Shown one piece after another: positions 33,803 through 43,188 of a DNA stretch of 64,000 bases; position 1 is the stretch's first letter, and every line of letters starts with the position of its first letter. The stretch spans positions 44,291-108,290 of the forward strand of contig CAMVNQ010000011.1 in the NCBI GenBank assembly GCA_947168885.1. The letters run 5' to 3'. The notes below the pieces were generated by a model. The model made no database searches, had not been told where the DNA came from, and worked only from the letters and a program-made list of their open reading frames with translations. Source of the DNA: an uncultured Clostridia bacterium (GTDB taxonomy: Bacteria; Bacillota; Clostridia; Oscillospirales; Ruminococcaceae). Made by a program: the position numbers and the translations under genes.

Positions 33803-35572
33803 TTATTTCCCGAAATACTGCAATGTAAGCATAGTGAGGTCATCGAACTGCGGTGCATCTCCCACGAACGCATCCACCGACGCTCTTAATGTGCGGAGCA
33901 GGTCACGGGGCTTCGCGTCCTTTGCGGAGTTTAGTGCTTCTACCATTCTGTCGGTGCCGAAAAGCTCATTTTCGGAGTTGGTCGCCTCGGGTACGCCGTC
34001 GGTATAAACGAACAGAGCGTCTCCCTTTTCAAGCGTAAGCTCATAGCTTTTGAACGGTATGCCTGACATAGTACCGACCGCAGGTGAGTGTTTGTCTCTG
34101 AACAGCTCGTAATCCCCGCCCGCGCGCTTTATTACAGGATACTCGTGACCCGCGTTGCTGCACGAAAGCTTTCCGGTGCTTATCTCAAGGATACCGAGCC
34201 ACATTGTAACGAACATACTGTCGTTGTCGGAAGAACAGATACGCTCGTTAACGAATTCAAGTATCTCTGCGGGGGAGCCGCCGAGCATAGCCTTGTCGTC
34301 GAGAAGGATCTTCGATGCCATCATGAACAGAGCCGCCGGTATGCCTTTTCCGGAAACGTCCGCTATCGCAAGTGCGAGGTGATCGTCGTCGATCAGGAAG
34401 AAGTCATAGAAATCGCCGCCTACCTCCTTTGCAGGAGCCATCGACGCGAAAAGATCAAACTCGTTTCTGTCCGGGAAAGCGGGGAATACCGATGGCAGAG
34501 AACCCGCCTGAATGTGTGTCGCGAGCTCAAGTTCCGCCGCGGCACGCTCTTTTTCGCCCGCGAACTGCGCTATCTCGGTCGTATATCGGTTAATCTCGTC
34601 CGCAAGATGCGATACATCCGCCGCGAGCTCCCCGAATTCGTTCTTCGCTTTTATTTTAGCGAGCTCGTTTACGATGCGTTCGGTGTCCTTCGAATCTGTG
34701 TATTCCCGTACGCTCGCCTGTATCTTTGTGACCGGGCGTATCGACCGGACGTAAAGAAAGCGTATCAGCAGTATATTCGCGGTGATTATCAGAAGTGCGC
34801 TTATAAGCACCGAAGGTAACACCGAATCGTTGAGTTTGTGCTGGAAACCGCTCCAGTCGTACAGTACGCATATTGCGTATCTGTGGTCGTCTTTCGATGC
34901 GATAAGAATATATCCTGCATACAGCGGATTTTTATCGCTTGTTTTCAGCGCTTCGAAAGCGGTATCTCCCACCTCTCCGGTTCGCAGCGTCTTTACCGCA
35001 TCCGTGTTGTAAATATCTATGTCCGGAACAGAGCCGAGCAGCCCGTAGTCGATCTTGCTGTTCACGTATTCATATTCTTCTATGCTGTATTGCGTAAATA
35101 CCGTTCCGTCAGAGTTTTCTCCTATATCGAGCAGATAATAGCGTTCATATCCGTATTCGGCTATCTTATACAAAAGATTTCTCACAACTAAATCATATTG
35201 TGAGAGACAGAGGTCGCGCATATAGATCGGATCCAGCCCCTCGAAGTATTCTTCCGGCTTGTCCGGCGTGAACCATTCAAAGCTGCTGTCTGTATTTTCC
35301 CAATATTCTGTAAGCTGCGACAGCTCTTCATCGGTGAAGGGACGGATCATTTCTTTATTGTTCTTCCAGTAATCAAAGAACGTGGTTATGGATTCTGTTT
35401 CGGTCACGGTGCTGCTCATCGCCTTGAGATCACGGGTTATCATCTCGTTTTTTGAGCGCAGGTACACGTTCTGGGTGCTCATATAGAGCACCACTTCCAC
35501 CGCGATAAGCACTGCGGCAAGGAACAGTGAGGTCACTATCGCGACCTGTATCAAAAGCTTCTTTTTTTTCAT
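33803..35572 (-). CDS. Membrane sensor PP2C (SpoIIE/RsbU-type) phosphatase
   Basis: A 589-residue protein. One N-terminal helix, an outside sensor domain (~35-265), a second helix (~270-290), a HAMP-type linker ('RPVTKIQASVREYTD', 'NEFGELAADVSHLADEI'), a short coiled coil and a PP2C/SpoIIE domain. The phosphatase has 'AKEVGGDFYDFF', 'LALAIADVSGKGIPAALFM', 'NAGHEYPVI' and 'FVYTDGVPEATN', covering the metal-binding aspartates. Such proteins dephosphorylate anti-sigma-factor antagonists in response to an external cue. No STAS or kinase partner gene lies in the window. Start 35572 follows GGAGGAG; the frame extends upstream without support. Confidence 0.92.
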   Translation of the reverse strand: MKKKKLLIQVAIVTSLFLAAVLIAVEVVLYMSTQNVYLRSKNEMITRDLKAMSSTVTETESITTFFDYWKNNKEMIRPFTDEELSQLTEYWENTDSSFEWFTPDKPEEYFEGLDPIYMRDLCLSQYDLVVRNLLYKIAEYGYERYYLLDIGENSDGTVFTQYSIEEYEYVNSKIDYGLLGSVPDIDIYNTDAVKTLRTGEVGDTAFEALKTSDKNPLYAGYILIASKDDHRYAICVLYDWSGFQHKLNDSVLPSVLISALLIITANILLIRFLYVRSIRPVTKIQASVREYTDSKDTERIVNELAKIKAKNEFGELAADVSHLADEINRYTTEIAQFAGEKERAAAELELATHIQAGSLPSVFPAFPDRNEFDLFASMAPAKEVGGDFYDFFLIDDDHLALAIADVSGKGIPAALFMMASKILLDDKAMLGGSPAEILEFVNERICSSDNDSMFVTMWLGILEISTGKLSCSNAGHEYPVIKRAGGDYELFRDKHSPAVGTMSGIPFKSYELTLEKGDALFVYTDGVPEATNSENELFGTDRMVEALNSAKDAKPRDLLRTLRASVDAFVGDAPQFDDLTMLTLQYFGK

Positions 35573-35675
35573 ATAATCTCCTCCGGAGTAAAATGCGTCA
35601 TACACATTATAACACATTTTTGCTGTAAAAACAAGTTTTTTTGGCTTATAGGCAATGTATTGATGCAGGATTGTC

Positions 35676-35704
35676 TTGACTATTATTGACAAAGATGATA
35701 TACT
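35676..35704 (+). promoter_or_regulatory. Promoter of the MFS transporter gene
   Basis: TTGACT (35676-35681), 17-base spacer and TATACT (35699-35704), 36 bases before the ATG. Confidence 0.72.
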
Positions 35705-35739
35705 TATAAAAATGTTTCTGCTATCTATGGGAGATAAGA

Positions 35740-36909
35740 ATGGGCTCTTTGCTTCTTGCCGTTATATACTCGGCTTTCGTAAGTCTCGGACTTCCGGATT
35801 CGCTTCTCGGGTCGGGCTGGCCGACGATGCAGTCCGATTTCGGCGTACCGTCGTCGTATGCGGGTTATGTGTCGATGTCAATATCGTTTATGACTATTGT
35901 TTCCGCGCTTGTGGCTCCGACGCTGATAAAAAAGCTTCGCACGGAGATCATCGTGGTATTCTCGATACTGCTGACAGTTATCGGGCTTGTCGGCTTTTCC
36001 TTTTCGACGCAGTACTGGATGCTGTTCATTTTCGTAGTTCCGTATGGGCTTGGTGCTGGGTCGGTGGACGCGGCACTAAATAACTATGTCGCGAAACACT
36101 ATTCATCGTCGGTAATGAACTTTCTCCACTGCTTCTACGGTGTCGGCGCTATGCTCAGCCCGTACATAATGTCGCTGGCGCTGGCCGACGCACACTGGAA
36201 TGAAGGCTACCGCCGGACTGCGTATATACAGTCCGGGATAATGGTGCTGTGCGCTCTCTCGATCCCGCTCTGGAGGAAGAACGCGGACAAGGACGACGAG
36301 AGAGGTGAGAACGGTGCCGGAATACGAGAGGCTCTGAAAATCCGAGGAGTTATCCCGACTCTGATTGCCTTTTTCGCATACTGCGCGGGTGAGGCAACGT
36401 GCTTCCTGTGGACTTCGAGCTACTTTGCCGGAACGAAGGAGAATATCAGTGACGAGACTGTGGCAGCGTTTGGTTCGCTGGTATTCGGCGGGCTTATGCT
36501 CGGGCGGCTCGTTTCCGCGTTCGTTTCCGATAAGCTCGGCGACAAGCTGCTTATCCGCATAGGGGTCGCGGTCGAGTTCATCGGGATACTGCTCATAATG
36601 CTTCCTGTCCCGGGCTACATCACCGCGGCGGTCGGGTTCGTTGTCGCGGGTACGGGAATGGGACCGGTATATCCCGCAATACAGCACATGGCACCGATAA
36701 ACTTCGGAAGGCGCTGCAGCGCGGCAGTGATAGGTCTGCAAATGGCGTCCGCATATATAGGGAGCACGTTCATGCCAATGGTCTTCGGGCATATACAGCA
36801 GGCGGTCGGGATAGGCATTATGCCGGTTTATCTTATTGTGTTCGCGGTGCTGAATATCGGCTTCCTTGAATTTGCGTACACACGTATAAACACAGCAGCG
36901 CCGGACTGA
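35740..36909 (+). CDS. Major facilitator superfamily transporter
   Basis: A 389-residue protein with about twelve hydrophobic helices and a charged central loop at ~185-200. Phrases such as 'GLPDSLLGSGWPTMQSDF', 'YGLGAGSVDAALNNYVA' and 'CFYGVGAMLSPYIM' place it in the FucP/YfkF-like sugar and drug branch of the MFS found in Firmicutes. Substrate cannot be predicted. It is convergent with the araAD genes, and its stop codon lies in the shared terminator, so a link to arabinose uptake is possible but not shown. GGAG precedes the ATG by eight bases. Confidence 0.87.
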   Translation: MGSLLLAVIYSAFVSLGLPDSLLGSGWPTMQSDFGVPSSYAGYVSMSISFMTIVSALVAPTLIKKLRTEIIVVFSILLTVIGLVGFSFSTQYWMLFIFVVPYGLGAGSVDAALNNYVAKHYSSSVMNFLHCFYGVGAMLSPYIMSLALADAHWNEGYRRTAYIQSGIMVLCALSIPLWRKNADKDDERGENGAGIREALKIRGVIPTLIAFFAYCAGEATCFLWTSSYFAGTKENISDETVAAFGSLVFGGLMLGRLVSAFVSDKLGDKLLIRIGVAVEFIGILLIMLPVPGYITAAVGFVVAGTGMGPVYPAIQHMAPINFGRRCSAAVIGLQMASAYIGSTFMPMVFGHIQQAVGIGIMPVYLIVFAVLNIGFLEFAYTRINTAAPD

Positions 36910-36937
36910 TGCTATCAGTCTGACGCTGCTGTGTTTT
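36890..36937. terminator. Bidirectional terminator between the MFS gene and araD
   Basis: A long imperfect hairpin: ACACAGCAGCG pairs with CGCTGCTGTGT, and an inner GACTGAT/ATCAGTC stem extends it, followed by TTTT. It overlaps the MFS stop codon. Confidence 0.85.
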
Positions 36938-36985
36938 GGAGTATAAGAAAAATGAAAAAATTCGTCTTTTGGGGCATCCGGTAAG

Positions 36986-37678
36986 TCAGTTCTGCCCATA
37001 ATATGCATTTTTTCCGTGCTTGCGCAGATAGTGCTTGTCAAGAAGCTCCTGCTGCATTTCACCCGCTGAGGGGTCTATTTCGTGTGCGTGGAAATTCATA
37101 AAAGCCACTTCTTCGAGAACTACCGCGTTATGCACGGATTCCCATGCATTCTTTCCCCATGTGAAGGGACCGTGGTTTTTAACAAGAACGGCGGGTATGC
37201 TCATAGGGTCTGTGCCTTTGAATGTCTCGATGATGACATTTCCGGTCTCAAGCTCATATTCGCCCTTGATCTCGGCGGGCGTCATAGCTCTTGTGCATGG
37301 TATCTCGCCATAGAAATAATCACCGTGAGTCGTTCCCATGGGGATGATGCCCTTTCCCGCCTGAGCGTAAGAAACCGCCCAGCGGCTGTGGGTGTGGCAG
37401 ATGCCGCCGACTTCCTTGAATTCGCGGTAGAGTGCAAGGTGAGTAGGTGTGTCGCTTGAGGGTTTATATCTGCCCTCGACCTTTTCGCCGGTCTCTATGC
37501 TTACAACGACCATATCGTCAGCAGTCATGCCGTCGTATTCAACTCCGGACGGCTTGATGACGAACAATCCGCTTTCTCTGTCAATCCCCGAGACGTTGCC
37601 CCATGTGAATGTGACGAGTCCGTGCTTCGGGAGCATAAGATTCGCTTCGAGAACTTCCTGTTTTAGTTTTTCAAGCAT
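36986..37678 (-). CDS. araD: L-ribulose-5-phosphate 4-epimerase
   Basis: A 230-residue class II aldolase-family enzyme converting L-ribulose 5-phosphate to D-xylulose 5-phosphate, the last step feeding arabinose into the pentose phosphate pathway. Zinc-binding and active-site motifs are present: '[15 protein letters not shown]', '[16 protein letters not shown]' and '[10 protein letters not shown]'. Length and termini ('[10 protein letters not shown]' at the end) match AraD. It lies 16 bases downstream of araA and shares its promoter. The kinase araB, needed between the two steps, is not in the window. Confidence 0.95.
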   Translation of the reverse strand: MLEKLKQEVLEANLMLPKHGLVTFTWGNVSGIDRESGLFVIKPSGVEYDGMTADDMVVVSIETGEKVEGRYKPSSDTPTHLALYREFKEVGGICHTHSRWAVSYAQAGKGIIPMGTTHGDYFYGEIPCTRAMTPAEIKGEYELETGNVIIETFKGTDPMSIPAVLVKNHGPFTWGKNAWESVHNAVVLEEVAFMNFHAHEIDPSAGEMQQELLDKHYLRKHGKNAYYGQN

Positions 37679-37694
37679 TTCTTTACCCTCTCTT

Positions 37695-39161
37695 TCAGCC
37701 CTTTATCTTTGCTTTCAGGTCAAGCAGCTCAAGCTGCTGTTCAAATGTGTTGAGATCTGTCTTGTCGTCGATGATCACAAGCTCTGTACCGGTCATTTTT
37801 GCGAAAAGGCGTATATCATCGCGAGTGAGTGCTGTCGAAACTACTGCGTGGTGAGCGCCGCCCGCATATATCCACGCAGCCGCGCCGGTCGCAAAGTCGG
37901 GCTTTATCTTCCACATAAGTCTTGCCACGGGAAGCTTCGGCATGGGTTCGGGCTGCTTTACAAGTTCGATCTCTGCGCAGACGAGACGGAAGCGATTGCC
38001 CATATCTATCATGGATACCGCTATTCCCTTGCCGGATATGCCGTCAAATACGAGTCGCGCGGGGTCGGACTTTCCGCCTATGCCGAGCGGATGTACCTGT
38101 ATTTTCGGCTTTGTTCCTGCGAAAACGGGAGAAACTTCGAGCATATGCGCCGCGAGTTCGAGCTCATCGCCCTCGGTGAGGTCGTAGGTGTAATCTTCCA
38201 TAAATCCGGTCGCACCGGCTCTGTCGGCAGCCATTTTCTGCATCACTGCGCCGAGTGCGGCAGTCTTGTAGTCACCCTCCGGACCGAAGCCTATGCCCTT
38301 TGCCATGATATTCTGAGCGGCAATGCCGGGGAGCTGTGAAAGACCGTGAAGATCCTGGAATGTATCTGTGAATGCGGATATGTTTTCCTTCGCGAGGAAT
38401 TTGTCGAGAGCCGCCTCATATTTTGCCTGCTCACGGACAGCGGCGATGTTGTCCGTGTCCATGTCGTACTTGTCGGTATATTCCTTCATTTTCGCGTCTA
38501 TCTCGGCTTCTGAAACGCCGTTCACGAGCTCAACAAGGTCACCTATACCGTAGTAATTGACGTTCCAGCCGAATTTTATCTCGCTCTCTACTCTGTCTCC
38601 GTCTGTGACTGCAACGTCGCGCATATTGTTTCCGAACATAGCTACGCGCATACCCTTGCAGAAATCAACTGCCGCTGCCGCGTAAGCAAAGCTGCGTATC
38701 TTTTCAATAACCGCGTCGTGCTTGTAGTAGCCTGCAACTACCTCGCGCTTTATACCGAGCCGTGTACAGATGAAACCGAACTCTCTGTCGCCGTGAGCTG
38801 ACTGGTTGAGATTCATGAAATCCATATCTATGCTGTCGTATGGAAGCTTTTCGTTGTATTGCGTGTGAAGGTGGAGCATTGGTTTTCTGAGAGCCTTTAA
38901 AGCGCGGATCCACATCTTTGCGGGCGAGAATGTGTGCATCCACATGATTACCGCGATGCAGTCAGTGTCTGACGACGCCTTAACGCAGAGCTGCTCGGCT
39001 TCCGCGGCAGTTTTTACGATAGGTGTGTGCTCTACCGCTGCTATGCTTCCGAGCTTGCCGTTCAGAAACTCTGCCATTTCCCTGCTGTCCTTTTCTGCCT
39101 GTGCGAGGGTGGCTTCGCCGTAGAGATCCTGACTTCCTGTAATGAAATAGATCTTTTTCAT
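37695..39161 (-). CDS. araA: L-arabinose isomerase
   Basis: A 488-residue enzyme converting L-arabinose to L-ribulose. Starts '[19 protein letters not shown]', typical of the family; '[16 protein letters not shown]', '[30 protein letters not shown]' region and '[18 protein letters not shown]' are conserved, including the catalytic Glu and the metal-binding His residues. ATG 39161 is preceded by GGAGG at seven bases; an earlier in-frame start at 39182 has no ribosome site. First gene of the araA-araD operon, with a promoter and an inverted repeat just upstream that may bind a sugar-responsive repressor. Confidence 0.97.
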   Translation of the reverse strand: MKKIYFITGSQDLYGEATLAQAEKDSREMAEFLNGKLGSIAAVEHTPIVKTAAEAEQLCVKASSDTDCIAVIMWMHTFSPAKMWIRALKALRKPMLHLHTQYNEKLPYDSIDMDFMNLNQSAHGDREFGFICTRLGIKREVVAGYYKHDAVIEKIRSFAYAAAAVDFCKGMRVAMFGNNMRDVAVTDGDRVESEIKFGWNVNYYGIGDLVELVNGVSEAEIDAKMKEYTDKYDMDTDNIAAVREQAKYEAALDKFLAKENISAFTDTFQDLHGLSQLPGIAAQNIMAKGIGFGPEGDYKTAALGAVMQKMAADRAGATGFMEDYTYDLTEGDELELAAHMLEVSPVFAGTKPKIQVHPLGIGGKSDPARLVFDGISGKGIAVSMIDMGNRFRLVCAEIELVKQPEPMPKLPVARLMWKIKPDFATGAAAWIYAGGAHHAVVSTALTRDDIRLFAKMTGTELVIIDDKTDLNTFEQQLELLDLKAKIKG

Positions 39162-39190
39162 GTTAATCCTCCATAATATCATTTACCAAC

Positions 39191-39205
39191 ACCATATATT
39201 ATGGT
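39191..39205. promoter_or_regulatory. Inverted repeat at the araA promoter
   Basis: ACCATA-TAT-TATGGT, a perfect 6-bp dyad adjoining the -10 box of the araA promoter on its downstream side. Position suits a repressor operator. It is not the classic B. subtilis AraR box. Confidence 0.5.
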
Positions 39206-39233
39206 ATGATATATCCTTCCGAGATTTTGTCAA
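39206..39233 (-). promoter_or_regulatory. Promoter of araA-araD
   Basis: Minus strand: TTGACA (39228-39233), 16-base spacer and TATCAT (39206-39211), about 45 bases before araA. Confidence 0.65.
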
Positions 39234-39653
39234 TTTTATTAGTACAGGATAATTGTCTATATTTTATGGCGCGTGACGTAATTATACAGACCGCTTAAGA
39301 TAAAAAGATAAGACAAATATGCGTGTAAAATATAAAATTGTAATGACAAATCTGTCTGTTTATATTATAATTGCACCGTACAACAAAAATCAATGGATAA
39401 TGTTCTTATAATTATGGAGTATAATCTTAAACAATATCGCCCTGCTGATATCTCTTCGGCAGGTAGTATTGATCTGCTGCTTTAATGGAGGTTTTGCTTA
39501 ATCAGGTACAAAACATATGGATTGGCTCTTATATGTACGTACAACTGCCTGTGCGACCTCGCTGGCAGCACCTTGTGCAGCCTCGCGGAGAAATCATTCG
39601 GCGTAATAAGATTATCTTCCATATTACACGGCACAAAATAACTGATATTATGG
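39234..39653. other. Gene-poor intergenic region
   Basis: About 420 bases between the divergent araA and CDF promoters. It is AT-rich, with no open frame supported by a ribosome site and protein character. A small hairpin, CCTGCTGATATCTCTTCGGCAGG, lies near 39441-39463, without a T-run. I saw no riboswitch consensus for manganese (yybP-ykoY) or nickel/cobalt here. Confidence 0.5.
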
Positions 39654-39682
39654 TTGCAGTCGCTGTGAAAATGTGGTATAAT
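39654..39682 (+). promoter_or_regulatory. Promoter of the CDF exporter gene at 39742
   Basis: TTGCAG (39654-39659), 17-base spacer and TATAAT (39677-39682). Confidence 0.72.
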
Positions 39683-39741
39683 ACTGAATGGAAAGTGTCT
39701 GCCGGTGAATTGTCCGGTAATACAAAAATGGAGGATAAAAG

Positions 39742-40893
39742 ATGCGTGACGAAAACAATGAGATACTTGCTGCTGCAAAGGACAGAGAAAGAACGATAGT
39801 CCGGACAAGTGCAATAGGCATAGGGGCAAACGTGATGCTTGCCGCTTTCAAGGCTTTTGTTGGCTTTGTGTCGAACTCTATCGCGGTAATGCTTGACGCG
39901 GTAAACAATCTTTCGGACGCATTTTCGTCCGTGGTAACGATAATCGGCGCGAAGCTCGGAGCAAAACCACCGGACAAGAAGCACCCCATGGGCTACGGAA
40001 GGATAGAGTATTTAAGCTCGATGATCGTGGCTGCTATCGTACTTTACGCAGGTCTTACATCTCTGACTGAATCTGTCAAGAAGATCATAGAGCCGGAGAC
40101 AGCGGAATACACTGCTCTGTCGCTCGTTATTATTTCGGTAGCGATAGTTGTAAAGATCGTGCTCGGTTTATTTGTCAAAAAGCAGGGTATAAAAGTCAAT
40201 TCCGGCGCTCTTACGGCTTCCGGCTCGGATGCTCTTTTTGACGCTATACTGTCGTCATCGGTGCTTGTGAGCGCGGTGATCTACCTTATCTGGGGAATAT
40301 CTCTTGAAGCTTATGTCGGTGTCATCATTTCCGGATTTATCATAAAGGCCGGCATAGAGATGATGGCGGACACGGTAAATGAGATAATCGGAAAGCGCGG
40401 GGATTCCGAAACGAGCAGGGAACTGAAGCGGATAATCTGTGCGGAAGAAGACGTTCTCGGAGTATATGACATCGCGCTGTTCAACTACGGACCCGACAGA
40501 GATTACGCATCGCTTCACATAGAGCTTCCCGACACCGTTACCGTTGACAAGGTGGATCGTATCACGCGCAGGATACAGCTTGATGTTTTCCGCGAAACAG
40601 GCATAATTATCACCGGTATCAGTGTTTATTCCTTCAACACGACAGACGATGAAGCAGCGATGATGCGTGAAAAAGTCCGCGAAGTTGTTCTGGCTCATGA
40701 ATGGGCGCTTCAGATGCACGGATTTTACGCCGATAAGGAAAGCAAAACTATTCGTTTCGACGTTGTCATAAGCTTCGGAATTGACAGAAAGCAGGCGCTT
40801 GCGAAACTTTATGAAGAGATCACGGCTCTTTATCCGGAGTTTGATATTCAGATCGTGCCGGATGTGGATATGACTGACCTGCACGATGAGTGA
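39742..40893 (+). CDS. Cation diffusion facilitator exporter, manganese-type motifs
   Basis: A 383-residue CDF-family metal/proton antiporter with six helices (~20-215) and a cytoplasmic metal-sensing domain, here long (~220-383). The transport-site motifs read NxxxD in helix 2 ('AVNNLSDAFSS') and DxxxD in helix 5 ('GSDALFDAILSS'). Zinc, nickel and cobalt CDFs usually have H/DxxxD with His in helix 5. The N-D/D-D pattern is typical of manganese exporters such as MntE, so manganese export is the best guess. GGAGG lies seven bases before the ATG. Contrast with the His-type CDF at 48530. Confidence 0.88.
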   Translation: MRDENNEILAAAKDRERTIVRTSAIGIGANVMLAAFKAFVGFVSNSIAVMLDAVNNLSDAFSSVVTIIGAKLGAKPPDKKHPMGYGRIEYLSSMIVAAIVLYAGLTSLTESVKKIIEPETAEYTALSLVIISVAIVVKIVLGLFVKKQGIKVNSGALTASGSDALFDAILSSSVLVSAVIYLIWGISLEAYVGVIISGFIIKAGIEMMADTVNEIIGKRGDSETSRELKRIICAEEDVLGVYDIALFNYGPDRDYASLHIELPDTVTVDKVDRITRRIQLDVFRETGIIITGISVYSFNTTDDEAAMMREKVREVVLAHEWALQMHGFYADKESKTIRFDVVISFGIDRKQALAKLYEEITALYPEFDIQIVPDVDMTDLHDE

Positions 40894-40917
40894 GCGTTTG
40901 AAACAGAGGTGACATAC

Positions 40918-41772
40918 ATGGACAGAAAAGCTGTGACCGACCGCTATGCGGAGATAAAAGACAGGGTGCGAAAACTCGCGGAGAGAGAGCCGGAAATACA
41001 CGCGGTAATAATGATCGGCTCATACACGCGTGAGAACGTTCCTGCTGATGAGTACTCCGACATCGACCTCATAATCGTCACTGACGCGCCGGAAAAATGG
41101 TTTTCCGGCGAATATCCCGACCTTCTCGGGAAAACGGACATTTCGTTCATTGAACCGACTCTCGGCGGCGGTAAGGAGCGCAGAAATATCTACGACGGAG
41201 ACAAGGATGTTGATATGATTGCACTTACCCTCGTACAGTATGAGAAAGCGCTTGAGGAAGGCGTTCTGGAGTGGGTGATGAACCGCGGCTATAAGGTGCT
41301 CTACGCTGATTCCGCGAGGATAACGGAGCTTGCGGCGAAGTATGTAAGGTCTGTCGTTTCTCGCAGCGCTTTGTCTGAGGAAGAATTTGTAAATACAGTG
41401 AACGACTTCTTCTTTCACAACATCTGGGCTTGCAAGAAGCTGTTCCGCGGAGAGCTTTGGTCGGCGAAGATGTGTATTGACGGTTATCTCAAAGACCGTC
41501 TGCGTGTTATCATCGAGGAGTACAGCGCCGTGACGGACGGTGCTGACGTTTGGCATGACGGGCGCTTCATGGATCGCTGGGCGGACGGAACGGTGCTTGC
41601 TGAGCTGAAAAACTGTTTTGCACATTACGATGCCGGCGATTGCAGAAAAGCACTTGCCGCTACTCATAAACTGTTCGTGCGGCTTGCGCGTACGGTTGCG
41701 GAGAAGCGTGGTTACAAGTACCCGGAAAATGCAGAGATATGCGCGGCGGAGTATCTTAAACGCGAACGTTGA
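40918..41772 (+). CDS. Aminoglycoside 6-adenylyltransferase-like nucleotidyltransferase
   Basis: A 284-residue protein resembling the ANT(6)/AadE family, which transfers AMP to the 6-hydroxyl of streptomycin. The nucleotidyltransferase site is visible: 'MIGSYTRENVPADEYSDIDLIIV' holds the GS and paired Asp motifs, 'TDISFIEPT' and 'DVDMI' follow, and 'FFHNIWACKKLFRGELWSAK' matches the helical C-terminal half. It is clearly diverged from the plasmid aadE enzymes, and codon use matches its neighbours, so it is probably a chromosomal homologue. Resistance is not proven. GAGGTG precedes ATG 40918. Confidence 0.8.
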   Translation: MDRKAVTDRYAEIKDRVRKLAEREPEIHAVIMIGSYTRENVPADEYSDIDLIIVTDAPEKWFSGEYPDLLGKTDISFIEPTLGGGKERRNIYDGDKDVDMIALTLVQYEKALEEGVLEWVMNRGYKVLYADSARITELAAKYVRSVVSRSALSEEEFVNTVNDFFFHNIWACKKLFRGELWSAKMCIDGYLKDRLRVIIEEYSAVTDGADVWHDGRFMDRWADGTVLAELKNCFAHYDAGDCRKALAATHKLFVRLARTVAEKRGYKYPENAEICAAEYLKRER

Positions 41773-41787
41773 AATACAGAAATATAA

Positions 41788-41828
41788 GGGCATCATTCAT
41801 CGTACATTGACGAATGATGCCCTTTTTT
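41788..41828. terminator. Terminator between the nucleotidyltransferase and SAP-domain genes
   Basis: GGGCATCATTCATCG pairs with CGAATGATGCCC around a short loop, followed by TTTTTT on the plus strand. It lies between converging genes. Confidence 0.88.
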
Positions 41829-42426
41829 ATTGCTCTTTTCCGCCTTCGCCGAGTGCGGCGAGGTCAGCTCTTTCATACCTGTTGTGTCCGCGGATGCTTT
41901 TCTTGTATTTCCAGCATTTTATCGCATCTTCAAGGGACCTGCCTTTGTTGTCGGCGAAAAAGTCGCGGATATATGTGTTGTACTCAAACTGACTGCCGAT
42001 AGTCGTTTTGGTTCGCTTCTTATCAGCGGCAATACTGCGGTAGGCTTCTATCGCGTCGTTGTATGTCTTTCCAGCGTTGCTTTTCAGCCACTTCTGGAAT
42101 TCGACGTTGAATGAGAATGAGCTTCCGATATGCTGCCTGAAAAAAGCTCGGTGCTTCTCGGAACATACGATGTTTTCCTCGATGAGTCTGTCGGGCGTGA
42201 TCTCGCCGTCTATCGCAGTTTTCTTTCGTGATGTTGTTCCGGCTCCGGCTTCTTTTCCGTCAAGAAAGCGGAATATCCGTTCTGTGAGCTCCTGCTTGTT
42301 TCCCGATGCGGAGAGTCCGTTACTGCGGCAGAATTCCGCGAGTTCTTCCCTGAGCCAGTAATGCTCCGCGAATACGGCGCTGTCAAGACCTTTCCGGAGT
42401 TCCGGACGCTTTTCTTGTCCGCACAT
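41827..42426 (-). CDS. SAP-domain protein with DUF6434-like C terminus
   Basis: A 199-residue basic protein. Residues ~10-55 form a SAP domain, a helix-extended-loop-helix fold that often binds DNA ('YWLREELAEFCRSNGLSASGNKQELTERIFRFL'). The rest ('FFRQHIGSSFSFNVEFQKWLKSNAGKTYNDAIEAY' region) matches my memory of DUF6434, which commonly follows a SAP domain in Firmicutes. A Lys/Arg-rich tail ends the protein. Role unknown; it may be a small nucleoid or repair-linked protein. It starts one base after the stop of the upstream membrane-protein gene, so both are one operon. Confidence 0.75.
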   Translation of the reverse strand: MCGQEKRPELRKGLDSAVFAEHYWLREELAEFCRSNGLSASGNKQELTERIFRFLDGKEAGAGTTSRKKTAIDGEITPDRLIEENIVCSEKHRAFFRQHIGSSFSFNVEFQKWLKSNAGKTYNDAIEAYRSIAADKKRTKTTIGSQFEYNTYIRDFFADNKGRSLEDAIKCWKYKKSIRGHNRYERADLAALGEGGKEQ

Positions 42427-42427
42427 A

Positions 42428-43126
42428 TCATTTCCCGTCCTTTCGCTTTCCGCCCGGGCCGGTGAGTGCCCTCGCGGTTTCGATAAGCCCTTTGTGCTTC
42501 AGGTTTCGCGGTTCAAAGTGTATGAGCGTGTAAACGAGCTGCATCACAAGCCCCGCACCGAAAGTACCGATCAGGGTGCCTATGCCGACCGGCCCGCCGA
42601 GAAGCCAGCCGCACAGCAGAACGACTCCCCACAGTAACACCTCGACAATGCCGATAGGTATCTTCGGCATCCTCTTGCCAAGCGCTATCAGAAGAGAGTC
42701 TCTTGGTCCGCAGCATTGCTCTGCACTCATATATACCCACATTCCGAGTGCCATAAACACAAACCCGATGAGCATTATCCCTATACCGAGCCACATATTG
42801 TCGTTCCGGGGCAGGGGATTCAGATTGTTGAACAACTGGACGAAGTTTCCGGTGAGCACGGCATCAATAACTGTTCCGAAGCCGATGCGCTCCTTCATTA
42901 TCACGTCGATGAGAAGTACGGTTACTGCGACCATGGTCATGCAAATTCCGTAGTTGAACGGTAAGTGTGCGGCGAGTCCCATGCCGAGACAATCCCACGG
43001 TGCAAGCCCTATGTTCGCGTAGATCGTGAGATGAACGCCGAACGCGAAGATGAGTAGTCCGAGAACTATCTTGACCCAGCCGAACAATATATTTCTGCGT
43101 CCTTTTGGCGCGGTATCCTGTTCCAT
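42428..43126 (-). CDS. YczE/YyaS/YitT-family membrane protein
   Basis: A 232-residue protein with five to six helices. Conserved features of the family are present: 'GVHLTIYANIGLAPWDCLGMGLA' near the start, 'CCGPRDSLLIALGKRM' in the middle and 'PVGIGTLIGTFGAGLVMQL' near the end. B. subtilis YczE is needed for surfactin production, but the molecular role of the family is unknown. It has its own promoter at 43160-43188 and heads a two-gene operon with the SAP-domain gene. Confidence 0.82.
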   Translation of the reverse strand: MEQDTAPKGRRNILFGWVKIVLGLLIFAFGVHLTIYANIGLAPWDCLGMGLAAHLPFNYGICMTMVAVTVLLIDVIMKERIGFGTVIDAVLTGNFVQLFNNLNPLPRNDNMWLGIGIMLIGFVFMALGMWVYMSAEQCCGPRDSLLIALGKRMPKIPIGIVEVLLWGVVLLCGWLLGGPVGIGTLIGTFGAGLVMQLVYTLIHFEPRNLKHKGLIETARALTGPGGKRKDGK

Positions 43127-43159
43127 TTTTGTCCCTGCCTTTGTTCTGTTCTGCAGTAT

Positions 43160-43188
43160 ATTATAGCAGTTTTGTCCGTCCGTGTCAA
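43160..43188 (-). promoter_or_regulatory. Promoter of the YczE-like gene
   Basis: Minus strand: TTGACA (43183-43188), 17-base spacer and TATAAT (43160-43165), both perfect consensus. Confidence 0.85.

Noticed and set aside
39234..39741. Manganese (yybP-ykoY) riboswitch before the manganese-type CDF gene
   Set aside because: Expected from the motif prediction, but I could not find its conserved loops in the leader.
39485..39799. 104-aa plus-strand open frame before the CDF gene
   Set aside because: It runs through the CDF promoter and into the CDF gene in another frame; composition is not protein-like.
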